64,000 nt of DNA from Candidatus Dietzia intestinigallinarum (GTDB lineage Bacteria; Actinomycetota; Actinomycetes; Mycobacteriales; Mycobacteriaceae). Below the pieces are notes generated by a model. That model had not been told where the DNA came from, made no database searches, and saw nothing but the letters and a program-made list of their open reading frames with translations. A program made the position numbers and the translations under genes. Positions 1-9,896 of the stretch are shown here, in pieces. How positions within the stretch are numbered: the first letter of the stretch is position 1; the number at the start of each line of letters is the position of its first letter. Location of the stretch: positions 117,878 to 181,877 of the forward strand of contig DWWG01000242.1 in NCBI GenBank assembly GCA_019119875.1, given 5' to 3'.

Positions 1-668
1 AGAAGCGCAGGGCGGCCCGTCAGTTGGCCAGGGAGAACTCGAAGAAGGCCCCCGCGGACGCGGCGTCAGCCTCGACGTCCTCGACGACGGCGCCGGCCCC
101 CGCGAAGAAGGCACCCGCGAAGAAGGCCCCTGCGAAGAAGGCGGCTCCCGCCAAGTCGGCCGCGGCGAAGAAGGCTGCTCCCGCTAAGCCGGCCGCGGCG
201 AAGAAGGCAGCTCCTGCCAAGCCGGCCGCGGCGAAGAAGGCGGCTCCTGCCAAGCCGGCCGCGGCGAAGAAGACGGCTCCGGCCAAGCCGGCCGCGGCGA
301 AGAAGGCGGCTCCCGCTAAGCCGGCCGCGGCGAAGAAGAGCCCCGCGAAGAAGTCTTCCGCGCAGAAGCCGACCGCGGCACCACCTGTGGTGAAGCCCGC
401 AGCGGCCCAGAACGCACCGTCCGCGGCCCCGGACACCGCCTCCGCGGCAGCGACGTCTGCGACCTCCGAGTCCACCACGTCAAAGCCCACCGCGTCGAAG
501 CCCACCGGATCGAGGCCCACCGGGTCGAAGCCGAGCGGTGGCGCTCCCGGCGGGCCGTCTCCGACAGCCGGCACCACCTCGTCGCCGTCGGCGACGGCCT
601 CCCCGGCGCCGGCGCAGCCCGAGACGAGAGGTGAGGCCGGCCCATCCACCGACGCCGGTCAGGCGTGA
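1..668 (+). CDS. 3' part of a protein with a Lys/Ala/Pro-rich tail (5' end outside window)
   Basis: The reading frame is open from the left edge (first complete codon at 3) to TGA at 666-668, so the start probably lies outside the window; a TTG at 24 is the only start-like codon near the edge and has no ribosome site. The visible part opens with a basic stretch (KRRAARQLARENSKK), then about 90 residues of lysine, alanine and proline, including six near-perfect 11-residue repeats, then a Ser/Thr/Pro/Gly-rich end. Tails like this occur on nucleic-acid-binding actinobacterial proteins such as HupB, where they bind DNA or RNA. No catalytic domain is visible, so the function is not assigned. It overlaps hemW by 4 bp (GTGA), so it probably belongs to the same operon. 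Confidence 0.6.
   Translation, partial: KRRAARQLARENSKKAPADAASASTSSTTAPAPAKKAPAKKAPAKKAAPAKSAAAKKAAPAKPAAAKKAAPAKPAAAKKAAPAKPAAAKKTAPAKPAAAKKAAPAKPAAAKKSPAKKSSAQKPTAAPPVVKPAAAQNAPSAAPDTASAAATSATSESTTSKPTASKPTGSRPTGSKPSGGAPGGPSPTAGTTSSPSATASPAPAQPETRGEAGPSTDAGQA
141..338 (+). repeat. Six tandem 33-bp repeats encoding AAPAKPAAAKK
   Basis: Six consecutive 33-bp units, in frame, each encode an 11-residue block of the form AAPAKPAAAKK. The first has Ser in place of the second Pro, and the fifth begins with Thr. Copies differ mainly at third positions. Tandem arrays of this kind change copy number by replication slippage in steps of 11 residues without breaking the frame. Confidence 0.9.
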
Positions 669-1882
669 CCGCCGGCGTAGAGGATCCGGCACGACTCGCT
701 CTCACCCCACCGGAGCGCGATCCCGCGACGCCGTTCGGCATCTACCTCCACGTCCCGTTCTGCTCGACGCGGTGCGGCTACTGTGACTTCAACACCTACA
801 CCGCCGGCGAACTGGGTTCGGCCACGTCACCTGTCGACTGGGAGCGGGCGGCCGCGATCGAGATCGACAGGGCGGCCGAGGCGCTCGCGCGTACGGGCAC
901 ACCACCGGAGGTCGACACCGTGTTCGTGGGCGGCGGTACACCGTCGCTCGTCGGCGCGGACGTCCTGGTCGGCATGCTCGACCGTATCGACTCGGCGTTC
1001 GGGCTGGCACCCGGCGCCGAGGTCACCACGGAGAGCAACCCCGAATCCACCTCGCCGGAGTTCTTCGCCAGGCTCCGGGAGGGGGGCTACACGCGGATCT
1101 CTCTGGGGATGCAGTCCACGTCGGCACGCGTGCTCAGGGTCCTCGACCGCGCGCACACCCCTGGACGGCCGCAGGAGGCGGCCGCCGAGGCGGTGCGGGC
1201 GGGGTTCGAGCACGTGAATCTCGACGTCATCTACGGGACACCGGGGGAGCGCGAGGAAGACCTGGCACACACCCTCGATGCCGTGGTGGCGGCCGGCGTG
1301 GACCACGTCTCGGCGTACTCGCTCATCGTGGAGGACGGCACGGCGCTCGCCCGGCGCATCCGGCGCGGTGAACTCCCCGGCACGGTCGACGATGTCCTGG
1401 CCGACCGGTACGGGCAGGTGAGTGAACGCCTGACCCGCGCCGGGTTCCACTGGTACGAGGTCTCCAACTTCGCCACCGAGGAGTCCGGGTACTGCCGTCA
1501 CAACCTGGGGTACTGGCGCGGCGGTGACTGGTGGGGCGTCGGGCCGGGGGCCCATTCCCACGTGGCCGGTGCTCGTTGGTGGAACCACAAGCACCCTGCC
1601 CGGTACGCGGCGGCCTGCGATGCGGGCGAGCTTCCCGTGGACGGCGGCGAGCAGCTCACCGACACCGATCGGCACATCGAACGGATCATGACCGGTCTCC
1701 GTCTGGCCGAGGGGCTCGCCGATTCGGTGTTCACCACCGACGAGCTCGCCCGCGCCGACGAGCAGGTCGAGGCCGGGTTGCTGTATCGGCGGGACGCCGG
1801 GCATCCGGAGGGGCCGGGGTACGCGTTGACGGACAGGGGCCGACTGCTGGCCGACGGGGTGGTCCGCGACATCCTCGTCTGA
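665..1882 (+). CDS. hemW: Radical SAM haem chaperone HemW (formerly HemN-like)
   Basis: 405 residues, GTG start overlapping the previous stop (GTGA). The radical-SAM cluster motif is at Cys33, Cys37 and Cys40 in PFCSTRCGYCDF, where the Phe after the third Cys-Asp is typical of HemW. A TIM-barrel-like core (roughly 25-240) is followed by a HemN C-terminal domain. HemW proteins bind haem and a 4Fe-4S cluster and pass haem to respiratory proteins; they are not true coproporphyrinogen dehydrogenases, although often annotated so. The gene is immediately upstream of hrcA-dnaJ, the usual actinobacterial and firmicute order. Family assignment is sure; the physiological haem acceptor is not visible here. 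Confidence 0.95.
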   Translation: MTAGVEDPARLALTPPERDPATPFGIYLHVPFCSTRCGYCDFNTYTAGELGSATSPVDWERAAAIEIDRAAEALARTGTPPEVDTVFVGGGTPSLVGADVLVGMLDRIDSAFGLAPGAEVTTESNPESTSPEFFARLREGGYTRISLGMQSTSARVLRVLDRAHTPGRPQEAAAEAVRAGFEHVNLDVIYGTPGEREEDLAHTLDAVVAAGVDHVSAYSLIVEDGTALARRIRRGELPGTVDDVLADRYGQVSERLTRAGFHWYEVSNFATEESGYCRHNLGYWRGGDWWGVGPGAHSHVAGARWWNHKHPARYAAACDAGELPVDGGEQLTDTDRHIERIMTGLRLAEGLADSVFTTDELARADEQVEAGLLYRRDAGHPEGPGYALTDRGRLLADGVVRDILV

Positions 1883-2025
1883 CAGATAGGGGCCGGGCCT
1901 GGCCTGACTGCAGAGCACCGGAACTGACCTAGACTCGGACTGAGGCCGTCGGCCGACCCCGCCGGTAGTGCAGGAGACACCGACGTGTCGCGGGCCCACG
2001 AGTACCCGGTGAGGAGGAGCAGATC

Positions 2026-3066
2026 ATGGCGAGCGCATCGGATCGGAGGACGGATGTCCTGCGTGCGATCGTCTCCGACTACATCGCCTCCCACGAGCCG
2101 GTGGGCTCGAAGGCGTTGGTCGACAGGCACTCCCTGGGGGTGTCGAGTGCGACCATCCGCAACGACATGGCGGTGCTCGAGGCGGAGGGCTTCATCGTCC
2201 AGCCGCACACGAGCTCCGGCCGGGTCCCCACGGAGAAGGGGTACCGGCACTTCGTCGACTCGATCGAGAAGATCACCCCGCTCTCGCGGGCCGAGCGGCG
2301 GGCGATCCGGGTGTTCCTCGAGGGCGCGGTGGATCTGGACGACGTACTCCGGCGGGCGGTGCGCCTGCTCTCGCAGCTCACCCGCCAGGTGGCCGTGGTG
2401 CAGTACCCGGTCCTGGACCGTTCGACGGTGCGCCACCTCGAGGTGGTCAGTCTCACCCCCACCCGACTGCTGCTGGTGCTCATCACCGACACCGGGCGCG
2501 TCGACCAGCGGACGGTCGAACTCGCGGCCCCGCTGACCGACGAGCACCAGGCAGAACTGCGGTCCCTGCTGTCGGAGGCGGTGGCCGACAAGCGGCTCGC
2601 CGACGCCTCCGAGGCGCTGTCGGCCACCGGGGAGCAGGCACGTCCGGAGTACCGGGATGCGGTCGAGCGCTGCGTCACCGTCCTGGTGGACACCCTCGTG
2701 GAGCATCCGGACGACCGGATCGTCCTGGGAGGCACCGCCAATCTCACGCGGAGTGCCGCCGATTTCGACGGGTCACTCCGGTCGGTGCTGGAGGCGTTGG
2801 AGGAGCAGGTCGTGATCCTGCGCCTGCTCTCCTCCGCCCAGAAGGTCGGGAGCGGAGGGCCGGGCGGGGTCACCGTGCAGATCGGCGCGGAGACCCGGTC
2901 CGCGGAGATCCGCGGCGCCTCGGTCGTGTCCTCGCAGTACGGGGCGGAGGGCCACGAGTTCGGCGGGATGGGGGTGCTCGGGCCCACCCGGATGGACTAT
3001 CCGGGAACAATCGCGTCGGTCGCCGCTGTTGCCCACTACGTGGGCGAGATCCTCGGCGGTCGCTGA
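2026..3066 (+). CDS. hrcA: Heat-inducible transcription repressor HrcA
   Basis: 346 residues, ATG start preceded by a strong GAGGAGG ribosome site. The N-terminal winged helix (about residues 1-75, with [17 protein letters not shown]) and the following dimerisation region match HrcA along its length. HrcA represses groESL/groEL genes by binding the CIRCE inverted repeat and is kept folded by GroEL. No CIRCE (TTAGCACTC-N9-GAGTGCTAA) is visible in the 143 bp upstream, so autoregulation through that site is not supported in this window. A TAGACT -10-like hexamer lies at 1930-1935. Its partner dnaJ follows after 84 bp. Confidence 0.96.
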   Translation: MASASDRRTDVLRAIVSDYIASHEPVGSKALVDRHSLGVSSATIRNDMAVLEAEGFIVQPHTSSGRVPTEKGYRHFVDSIEKITPLSRAERRAIRVFLEGAVDLDDVLRRAVRLLSQLTRQVAVVQYPVLDRSTVRHLEVVSLTPTRLLLVLITDTGRVDQRTVELAAPLTDEHQAELRSLLSEAVADKRLADASEALSATGEQARPEYRDAVERCVTVLVDTLVEHPDDRIVLGGTANLTRSAADFDGSLRSVLEALEEQVVILRLLSSAQKVGSGGPGGVTVQIGAETRSAEIRGASVVSSQYGAEGHEFGGMGVLGPTRMDYPGTIASVAAVAHYVGEILGGR

Positions 3067-3150
3067 CCCCCGTACTCTCTTACCGGAACCGGGGCCACGA
3101 GGCCGGCGGTGCCATGAGCAGGACGACTCAGCTAAAAAGAAAGGCCAGAC

Positions 3151-4293
3151 GTGTCACGCGACTACTACGGGACCCTCGGGGTTGATAGGGGCGCCTCGGA
3201 GGCCGAGATCAAGCGCGCCTACCGCAAGCTCGCCCGCGAGCTCCATCCCGACGTCAACCCGTCGGACGAGGCGCGTGAGCGGTTCAGCGAGATCACCGCG
3301 ATCTACGAAGTCCTCACCGACCCGGAGAAGCGCCGCATCGTCGACATGGGCGGCGACCCCCTCGAGACCGGGGGCGGCGGCGGCTTCGGCGGAGGGTTCG
3401 GGAGCGGCGGCCTGGGCGATGTGTTCGAGGCCTTCTTCGGCGGTGGCGGTGGCGGCGGACGTGGCCCGCGCAGCCGCGTCCAGCCCGGCTCGGACGCGCT
3501 CATCCGCGTGAACCTGACCCTGGACGAATGCGCCACCGGCGTCACCAAGGAGATCACCGTCGACACGGCGGTGCTGTGCGAGACCTGTCACGGCAAGGGG
3601 TCGGCCTCCGACGCCCCGCCGGCCACCTGTGGCATGTGCCAGGGTCAGGGCGAGATCCAGTCCGTCCAGCGTTCGCTGCTGGGCAACATCATGACCAGCC
3701 GCCCGTGCCCGACCTGTGCGGGCACCGGCGAGATTATCACCGACCCGTGCGGCGAGTGCACCGGTCAGGGGCGCGTCCGCAAGCGTCGCACCGTCTCGGC
3801 CAAGATCCCGGCCGGCGTGGGCGGCGGCATGCGCATCCGTCTGTCCGGCCAGGGCGAGGTCGGCCCCGGCGGCGGTCCGGCCGGCGACCTGTACATCGAG
3901 GTCAACGAGCGCACCCACCCGGTGTTCGTCCGCGACGGCGAGGACCTGCACTGCACCGTGCGGGTGCCGGTGGTGGACGCGATGCTCGGCGGCACCGTCG
4001 GACTGGAGACCGTGACGGGGGATCCGCTCGAGATCGAGATCCCGGCCGGCACCCAGCCGGGCCACACCGTCACGTTGACCGGCCGCGGAATGCCGCGGGT
4101 GCGTGGCGGCGGTTCGGGCGACCTGACCGTGCACATGGAGGTCGTGGTCCCGGAGAAGCTCGACCGCAAGCGCCGTGACCTGGTGGAGCAGCTGCGCCGG
4201 CTGGACAGCGACTCGGCCGAGGTCGTCAGTGAGGACACCGCCCACCGTGGCGGCCTGTTCTCCCGGTTGCGCGACGCCGTCGCCGGTCACTGA
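3151..4293 (+). CDS. dnaJ: Chaperone DnaJ (DnaJ2-type, paired with HrcA)
   Basis: 380 residues, GTG start with a GAAAGG ribosome site 8-13 nt upstream. Canonical type I DnaJ: J domain with HPD at residues 32-34, Gly/Phe-rich linker (about 70-110), four CxxCxGxG zinc repeats ([32 protein letters not shown]), then the C-terminal substrate-binding beta domains. It stimulates DnaK ATPase and delivers unfolded clients. Actinobacteria usually carry a second dnaJ in the dnaK operon; this is the hrcA-linked copy. rsmE begins only 6 bp downstream, so the two are co-transcribed. Confidence 0.97.
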   Translation: MSRDYYGTLGVDRGASEAEIKRAYRKLARELHPDVNPSDEARERFSEITAIYEVLTDPEKRRIVDMGGDPLETGGGGGFGGGFGSGGLGDVFEAFFGGGGGGGRGPRSRVQPGSDALIRVNLTLDECATGVTKEITVDTAVLCETCHGKGSASDAPPATCGMCQGQGEIQSVQRSLLGNIMTSRPCPTCAGTGEIITDPCGECTGQGRVRKRRTVSAKIPAGVGGGMRIRLSGQGEVGPGGGPAGDLYIEVNERTHPVFVRDGEDLHCTVRVPVVDAMLGGTVGLETVTGDPLEIEIPAGTQPGHTVTLTGRGMPRVRGGGSGDLTVHMEVVVPEKLDRKRRDLVEQLRRLDSDSAEVVSEDTAHRGGLFSRLRDAVAGH

Positions 4294-4299
4294 CCCCCC

Positions 4300-5175
4300 G
4301 TGACCCCGTCGCTGTTCCGGGTGGAGTCCGTCCCGGCCGTGGGTGAGACCGTCGTGCTCGACGGCGCCGAGGGGCGCCACGCCGGCAACGCGCTCCGGGT
4401 CCGCCCGGGGGAACCGATCCGCGTGGGGGACGGCCGCGGGGCCGTGGCCGACTGTGTGGTGACGACGACGAGCCCGGGCGTCGTGCGTGCCGAGGTCCTC
4501 GCCCGGACTGACGTCCCACGCCCGGTTCCCGAGGTCACGGTTGTCCAGGCGCTGCCCAAGTCGGACCGGTCCGAACTGGCGGTGGAGTTGGCCACCGAAG
4601 CCGGAGCGGACCGTATCCTGCCGTGGCAGGCCGAGCGGTGCGTGAGCCGGTGGACGGGGCCGAAGATCGACAAGGGCCGCGCGAAGTGGACCAACGCGGC
4701 CCGGGCCGCGGCCAAACAGTCGCGGCGGCCCCACGAGCCCGAGATCGGTGAGCTCCTGGACTCGGCGGCGCTGACCCGGCTCGTGGCCGACGAGGTCGAC
4801 CAGGGCGCGCTGGTGCTGGTCCTCCACGAGGAGGGGGCCGTCCCCTTCGCCGACGCGGTGGCCTGCCCGTCACCCGGGCCGGACGCACGGATTCCCGGGA
4901 CGGCCGCTCAGGGGCGCGGGTCGACCGCCCACACCCCCGGGGCGGACGGGTGGCCGGTGGGCGTTGTCGTCGTCGTCGGACCCGAGGGCGGCGTCTCCGA
5001 CGCCGAGATCGCCGCACTCACCGGCGCCGGTGCCCGCGCCGTCGTCCTGGGCCCGGAGGTCCTGCGCACCTCCACCGCGGCGGCCGTCGCACTGGGGGCT
5101 CTCGGCGTTCTCACCCCGAGATGGGCCCGGGCGGGGACTACACTTGGGGCGACCGCACCACACCACGGGAAGTGA
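4300..5175 (+). CDS. rsmE: 16S rRNA (uracil1498-N3)-methyltransferase RsmE
   Basis: 291 residues, GTG start. The C-terminal half has the SPOUT knot signatures GPEGGVSDAEIAAL and LGPEVLRTSTAAAVALGAL, which bind S-adenosylmethionine. The N-terminal part is the PUA-like RNA-binding domain. RsmE methylates U1498 in the decoding region of 16S rRNA. A low-complexity insertion of about 30 residues (around 190-220) precedes the knot, longer than in most homologues. The end overlaps the phoH-like gene by 4 bp (GTGA). Confidence 0.94.
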   Translation: MTPSLFRVESVPAVGETVVLDGAEGRHAGNALRVRPGEPIRVGDGRGAVADCVVTTTSPGVVRAEVLARTDVPRPVPEVTVVQALPKSDRSELAVELATEAGADRILPWQAERCVSRWTGPKIDKGRAKWTNAARAAAKQSRRPHEPEIGELLDSAALTRLVADEVDQGALVLVLHEEGAVPFADAVACPSPGPDARIPGTAAQGRGSTAHTPGADGWPVGVVVVVGPEGGVSDAEIAALTGAGARAVVLGPEVLRTSTAAAVALGALGVLTPRWARAGTTLGATAPHHGK

Positions 5176-6206
5176 TCCACGTAAGCACCCCAGACACCGA
5201 CACCGTCCGCACGGCGGTCCAACTCGATCCCGATCTGGCGATGGCGGTGCTCGGCACGGCCGACGCCAACCTGCGCGCCCTCGAGGAGCTGCTCGCAGCC
5301 GACCTGCACGTACGCGGCGGCACCATGACCGTCTCGGGTGACCCCATGGCCGTCGACACCGCCTCCCGTGTCGTCGCGGACCTGCTGCGGCAGGCACGCA
5401 AGGGCGTGGAGATCACCCCCGCCTCGGTGCGCCGATCGGTCGAGATCCTGGACGGCTCCGGACCGCTCACCGCGGAAGAGGTGCTGGGCACCGACGTCCT
5501 CTCGCGCCGCGGCGGCATGATCCGGCCCAAGACACTCGGGCAGAAGCGGTACGTCGACGCGATCGACGAACACACCATCTCGTTCGGCCTGGGCCCCGCC
5601 GGCACCGGCAAGACCTACCTCGCCATGGCCAAGGCCGTCGCCGCGCTGCGCGCCAAGGAGGTCAGCCGCATCATCCTCACGCGACCCGCCGTGGAGGCGG
5701 GGGAACGGCTCGGCTACCTACCCGGCTCCCTGCACGAGAAGATCGACCCGTACCTGCGGCCGCTGTTCGACTCGCTGCACGACATGATGGACCCCGAGAC
5801 CATCCCCAAGCTCATGGCGGCCGGGGTGATCGAGGTGGCTCCGCTGGCGTACATGCGCGGGCGCACACTCAACGACTCGTTCATCGTGCTGGATGAGGCC
5901 CAGAACACCACGCCCGAGCAGATGAAGATGTTCCTCACGCGACTGGGCTTCGGCTCCAAGATCGTCGTGACCGGCGACATCACCCAGATCGACCTGCCCG
6001 GCGGGCAGCGCTCCGGCCTGAAGGTGGTGCGGGAGATCCTCTCCGGTGTCGAGGGCATCCACTTCTCGGAGCTCACCTCGGAGGACGTCGTGCGGCACGC
6101 GCTGGTCGGCCGGATCGTGGACGCCTACGCCAGACACGAGGCCCGACTGGAGAAGGCCGGCAGGAAAACCGGATCACACAAGAACAAGGAGCAGCGCCGA
6201 CGATGA
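5172..6206 (+). CDS. PhoH-family ATPase (PhoH-like protein)
   Basis: 344 residues from the GTG at 5172, which overlaps the rsmE stop; an in-frame ATG at 5121 would add 17 residues but lies inside rsmE. Walker A is GPAGTGKT at about residue 140, and Walker B is the FIVLDEAQN segment. An N-terminal KH-like region precedes the RecA-like P-loop core. PhoH-like proteins are predicted RNA-linked ATPases, typically next to the rRNA-processing endonuclease ybeY as here, which suggests a joint role in RNA quality control or ribosome maturation. The start is inferred from overlap and family length, not from a clear ribosome site. Confidence 0.93.
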   Translation: MIHVSTPDTDTVRTAVQLDPDLAMAVLGTADANLRALEELLAADLHVRGGTMTVSGDPMAVDTASRVVADLLRQARKGVEITPASVRRSVEILDGSGPLTAEEVLGTDVLSRRGGMIRPKTLGQKRYVDAIDEHTISFGLGPAGTGKTYLAMAKAVAALRAKEVSRIILTRPAVEAGERLGYLPGSLHEKIDPYLRPLFDSLHDMMDPETIPKLMAAGVIEVAPLAYMRGRTLNDSFIVLDEAQNTTPEQMKMFLTRLGFGSKIVVTGDITQIDLPGGQRSGLKVVREILSGVEGIHFSELTSEDVVRHALVGRIVDAYARHEARLEKAGRKTGSHKNKEQRRR

Positions 6207-6685
6207 GCATCGAGGTCGCCAACGAGTCGGGCGTGGGGGTCGATGAGGCCGAACTAGTCGATGTGGCCGCATTCGTGATCGCACGCATGGACGTCCACCC
6301 CGCCGCCGAGTTGTCCATCACCCTCGTGGACAAGGACACCATGGCCGATCTCCACGTGACGTGGATGAACCTGCCCGGACCGACCGACGTCATGAGCTTC
6401 CCGATGGACGAACTCGCCCCCGGCGGCAGGCCCGACCTGCCCGAGCCGGGGCCGGCCATGCTCGGCGACATCGTCCTGTGCCCGGCCTTCGCCGCCGACC
6501 AGGCGGCCAGCTCCGGCCACCCGCTCGCGCACGAGCTGGCGCTGCTGACCGTGCACGGCTGCCTGCACCTGCTGGGCTACGACCACGCGGAGCCCGCCGA
6601 GGAGCGGGAGATGTTCGGCCTGCAGAACGAGCTGCTGGCCGAGTGGTACGACCACCGGGATGAACGACCGGCGGGGGATGCCTGA
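6203..6685 (+). CDS. ybeY: Endoribonuclease YbeY (rRNA maturation factor)
   Basis: 160 residues, ATG overlapping the phoH-like stop (ATGA). The zinc-binding signature [11 protein letters not shown] supplies the three metal-ligand histidines. YbeY is a single-strand endoribonuclease needed for 16S rRNA 3'-end maturation and 70S quality control. The coupling phoH-ybeY-corC-era is conserved across many bacteria. Confidence 0.95.
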   Translation: MSIEVANESGVGVDEAELVDVAAFVIARMDVHPAAELSITLVDKDTMADLHVTWMNLPGPTDVMSFPMDELAPGGRPDLPEPGPAMLGDIVLCPAFAADQAASSGHPLAHELALLTVHGCLHLLGYDHAEPAEEREMFGLQNELLAEWYDHRDERPAGDA

Positions 6686-6688
6686 GTC

Positions 6689-8008
6689 GTGGACGAGACG
6701 ATCCTCGCGGCGATCGGCGCCGTGCTGCTCATCCTCACCGCCGGACTGTTCTCCGCCGTCGACGCCGCCCTGAGCACCGTGTCGGTGGCGCGGGTCGAGG
6801 AGATGGCCAAGGAGGGCCGGTACGGGGCGGCGCGGCTGTCCACGATGCTGACGCGGCGCCCCCGCTACATCAACGTGTCGGTACTGCTGCACCTGGTGAG
6901 CCTTGTGGCCACCGCGGTGCTGTTCACGGTCGTGTTCAACGACCTCATCGACTCCGCGGCGTGGGCGCTGGTGACCGCCGCCGCCGTCACCACGGTCGCC
7001 GCGTACGTGGTGGCCGGGGTCGGCCCGCGCACGCTGGGCCGCCAGCACGCCTATTCGATCGCGCTGGGTTCGGCCGCTCCCATGACCGTGGTGGGGGCGG
7101 TGCTGGGCCCGGTCGCGCGCCTGCTCGTGGGCGTCGGAAACGCGGTCATCCCCGGCGGTGGTTTCCGCAACGGGCCCTTCGCCTCGGAGATCGAACTGCT
7201 GGAGATCGTGGACATGGCGCGGGAGCACGGGGTCGTGGCGGACGACGAGTCCCGCATGATCCAGTCCGTCTTCGAACTCGGCGACACCACGGCGCGTGAG
7301 GTCATGACACCGCGCACCGAGATGGTGTGGATCGAGTCGGACAAGACGGTCGGGCAGGCCGCGCGGCTGACGGTCAAGTCCGGGTATTCACGGATCCCCG
7401 TCGTGGACACCGGGGACTCCGACGACGTGGTGGGCGTGGTGTACCTCCGCGACATCGTGGCGCGACTGGACGATCCCGACGGACGAGCGGCCCCGGTGGC
7501 CGAGGTCATGCGCCCGGCGGCCTTCGTCCCCGACGCCAAGCGGATCGACGACCTGCTGGCGGAGATGCAGCGCGACCACAACCACCTGGCGATCCTCGTC
7601 GACGAGTACGGCGGGACCGCCGGCCTGGTGTCGATCGAGGACATCCTCGAGGAGATCGTGGGTGAGATCGTCGACGAGTACGACACCACCGAGGTCCCGC
7701 CGGTTGAGGACCTCGGCGACGGCCGGTACCGGCTGTCGGCCAGGCTCGGGCTGGACGAGGTGGCGGAGCTGTTCGACCTGGACTTCGCGGAGGAGGTCAC
7801 CGAGGAGGTCGAGACCCTCGGTGGCCTGCTCGCCCTGGAACTGGGCCGCGTCCCGCTGCCGGGTGCGCACGTGGTGTCCACGGGGCTGGACCTGCGTGCC
7901 GAGGGCGGACACGACCGTCGGGGACGTGTGAAGGTGGTGACGGTGGTCGCCGAGCGTACCGCCGTGGACGGTTCCGGTGACGGCGACGACGGCGAGGAGA
8001 ACAGATGA
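6689..8008 (+). CDS. Hemolysin C / CorC-type CNNM-CBS membrane protein
   Basis: 439 residues, GTG start 3 bp after ybeY. Four hydrophobic segments in the first 140 residues form the CNNM (DUF21) transmembrane domain. A pair of CBS domains follows (about 205-330; EVMTPRTEMVWIE and HLAILVDEYGGTAGLVSIEDILEEIVGEI), then a CorC/HlyC C-terminal domain. Such proteins are implicated in Mg2+ or divalent-cation efflux, and the CBS pair binds ATP. The old name hemolysin is misleading. The end overlaps era (ATGA). Confidence 0.93.
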   Translation: MDETILAAIGAVLLILTAGLFSAVDAALSTVSVARVEEMAKEGRYGAARLSTMLTRRPRYINVSVLLHLVSLVATAVLFTVVFNDLIDSAAWALVTAAAVTTVAAYVVAGVGPRTLGRQHAYSIALGSAAPMTVVGAVLGPVARLLVGVGNAVIPGGGFRNGPFASEIELLEIVDMAREHGVVADDESRMIQSVFELGDTTAREVMTPRTEMVWIESDKTVGQAARLTVKSGYSRIPVVDTGDSDDVVGVVYLRDIVARLDDPDGRAAPVAEVMRPAAFVPDAKRIDDLLAEMQRDHNHLAILVDEYGGTAGLVSIEDILEEIVGEIVDEYDTTEVPPVEDLGDGRYRLSARLGLDEVAELFDLDFAEEVTEEVETLGGLLALELGRVPLPGAHVVSTGLDLRAEGGHDRRGRVKVVTVVAERTAVDGSGDGDDGEENR

Positions 8009-8913
8009 GTACACCCGAGGGGTTCCGCAGTGGATTCGTCAGTTTCGTCGGTCGCCCCAACACGGGAAAATCGACGCTGACCAACGCGCTGGTGGGGGAG
8101 AAGATCGCGATCACCTCCTCGCGCCCGCAGACCACCAGGCACGCCATCCGGGGGATCGTGCACCGCGAGGACGCCCAGATCATCCTCGTGGACACCCCCG
8201 GCCTGCACCGACCCCGGACCCTGCTGGGCGAGCGGCTCAACGCGCTGGTGGAGGACACCTTCTCCGACGTGGACCTGATCGGGATGTGCTTTCCCGCCGG
8301 CGAGAAGATCGGCCCCGGCGACAAGTGGATCCTCGAGCAGGTCCGCACGTTGTGTCCCACGACACCGGTGCTGGGCCTGGTGACCAAGATCGACGCGGTC
8401 TCCAGGCAGAAGGTCCTGGAGCAGCTCGTGGCCGTGTCGGAGTTCCTGGGGCCCGACGCCGAGGTGGTTCCCGTCTCGGCAGTCTCGGGGGAGCAGGTCG
8501 ACGTGGTGGCCGAGGTCATCGCCTCCCTGTTGCCGGAGGGGCCGCAGTTCTACCCCGAGGACATCATCACCGAGGAGTCGGACGAGTCCAGGATGGCCGA
8601 GCTCATCCGCGAGGCCGCCCTCGAGGGCGTGCGGGATGAGCTGCCGCACTCGATCGCGGTGACGATCGAGGAGGTCCTGCCGCACGAGGGCCGCGACGAC
8701 ATGGTGGACGTCCACGCCACCGTGTACGTCGAGCGGCAGAGCCAGAAGGCGATAGTGCTGGGGCCGAAGGGCGCCCGGATGCGCGAGGTGGGCACCCGGG
8801 CGCGTGCGGGCATCGAGGAGCTGCTGGGCACCAGGGTGTATCTGGACCTGCATGTCAAGGTGCTCAAGGAGTGGCAGCGCGACCCCAAGATGCTGGGACG
8901 TCTCGGATTCTGA
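8005..8913 (+). CDS. era: GTPase Era
   Basis: 302 residues. G1 is GRPNTGKST, the switch region is SSRPQTTRHAIRG, G3 is DTPGLH and G4 is TKID, followed by a C-terminal KH domain (about 215-295) that binds the 3' end of 16S rRNA. Era couples 30S assembly to growth and cell cycle. Overlap with the CorC-like gene places it last in the operon that begins with the fragment at 1. A GC-rich hairpin lies directly after the stop. Confidence 0.97.
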   Translation: MSTPEGFRSGFVSFVGRPNTGKSTLTNALVGEKIAITSSRPQTTRHAIRGIVHREDAQIILVDTPGLHRPRTLLGERLNALVEDTFSDVDLIGMCFPAGEKIGPGDKWILEQVRTLCPTTPVLGLVTKIDAVSRQKVLEQLVAVSEFLGPDAEVVPVSAVSGEQVDVVAEVIASLLPEGPQFYPEDIITEESDESRMAELIREAALEGVRDELPHSIAVTIEEVLPHEGRDDMVDVHATVYVERQSQKAIVLGPKGARMREVGTRARAGIEELLGTRVYLDLHVKVLKEWQRDPKMLGRLGF

Positions 8914-8914
8914 C

Positions 8915-8940
8915 GCGGGGCCTCCCGCGGCGGGCCCCGC
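8915..8940 (+). terminator. GC hairpin after era
   Basis: A perfect 8-bp stem (gcggggcc at 8915-8922 with ggccccgc at 8933-8940) with a 10-nt loop begins 2 bp after the era stop. There is no U-run, so termination would be of the U-less type common in actinobacteria. The 161-bp gap to recO is otherwise without a recognisable gene. Confidence 0.45.
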
Positions 8941-9074
8941 ACCCTCCGGGATGACCGGAAGGCTCCGGCGCGGGCGGACCCGCCGCGCGCACATCTCGCG
9001 GCGCGGCTCCGCCGGTGGGATGATGAACCTTCGCACCTGACACCGATCCGCGCACACACCGACAGGAGGCCGGG

Positions 9075-9896
9075 ATGCACCCTTTCACCACCACCGGTCT
9101 GGTCGTGCGCACCTATGACCTGGGTGAGGCGGACCGGATCGTCACGCTGCTGACCCGGGAGCACGGACTCGTCCGGGCCGTCGCCCGCGCCGTGCGCCGC
9201 ACCCGCTCACGCATGGGCGCGAGCCTCGAGCCGTTCGCCGTGGTGGAGGTACAGATCGCCCCCGGTCGTGGCCGCAGCGGGCTCGGGACCATCCGGCAGG
9301 CCTCCAGCCGGGAATCGCTGGCCCGGCCACTCGTCGCGGACTATCCCTCGTACACCTCCGGGTGTGTGGTCCTGGAGACCGCGGAGCGACTCGCGGGCGA
9401 GGAGGGGGCCCCGACACCGCGACTGTTCGTCCTCGCCGTCGGTGCCCTGCGCTCCCTCTCACAGCAGCGCCGGCCCCCCGGGCTCGTGGCGGACGCGTTC
9501 CTCCTGCGCTCCATGTCCGCCTCCGGCTGGGAGCCGGTGCTGGACTGCTGCGTCCGCTGCGGCGCGGTGGGCCCGCACCGGGCGTTCCACGTCGCGTCCG
9601 GCGGCACCGTCTGCGTGCACTGCCGACCGCAGGGTTGCGCGATGCTCTCGCCCGGCGTCGCAGAGCATCTCGCCGCGCTGCTCGCCGGGCGGTGGGAGGA
9701 CGTCGCGCTGTCCTCGCCCGCGGTGGTCCGGCAGGCCTCCGGGATCGCCGCGGCGCACCTGCAGTGGCACCTGGAACGCGACCTGCGCAGCCTGCCCCTC
9801 GTCGACCGTGACGGGGCGCATCCCGCGCCACACGGCACGACCCACGTCACCGATCACAGGGAGGAGTCCCGTGCCCGGACTGCCCAGATTTCGTAA
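9075..9896 (+). CDS. recO: DNA repair protein RecO
   Basis: 273 residues, ATG preceded by an AGGAGG ribosome site. The N-terminal OB fold (about 1-80) is followed by the helical domain with a zinc motif CCVRCG...CVHC (about 155-180). RecO loads RecA onto SSB-coated gaps together with RecR. It overlaps uppS by 26 bp, a pairing conserved in Mycobacterium and relatives. Confidence 0.95.
   Translation: MHPFTTTGLVVRTYDLGEADRIVTLLTREHGLVRAVARAVRRTRSRMGASLEPFAVVEVQIAPGRGRSGLGTIRQASSRESLARPLVADYPSYTSGCVVLETAERLAGEEGAPTPRLFVLAVGALRSLSQQRRPPGLVADAFLLRSMSASGWEPVLDCCVRCGAVGPHRAFHVASGGTVCVHCRPQGCAMLSPGVAEHLAALLAGRWEDVALSSPAVVRQASGIAAAHLQWHLERDLRSLPLVDRDGAHPAPHGTTHVTDHREESRARTAQIS

Noticed and set aside
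1883-2025. CIRCE element before hrcA
   Set aside because: No TTAGCACTC-N9-GAGTGCTAA or close variant is present on either strand.
8941-9074. Small gene between era and recO
   Set aside because: Frames there are Arg/Gly/Pro-rich without ribosome sites or similarity.
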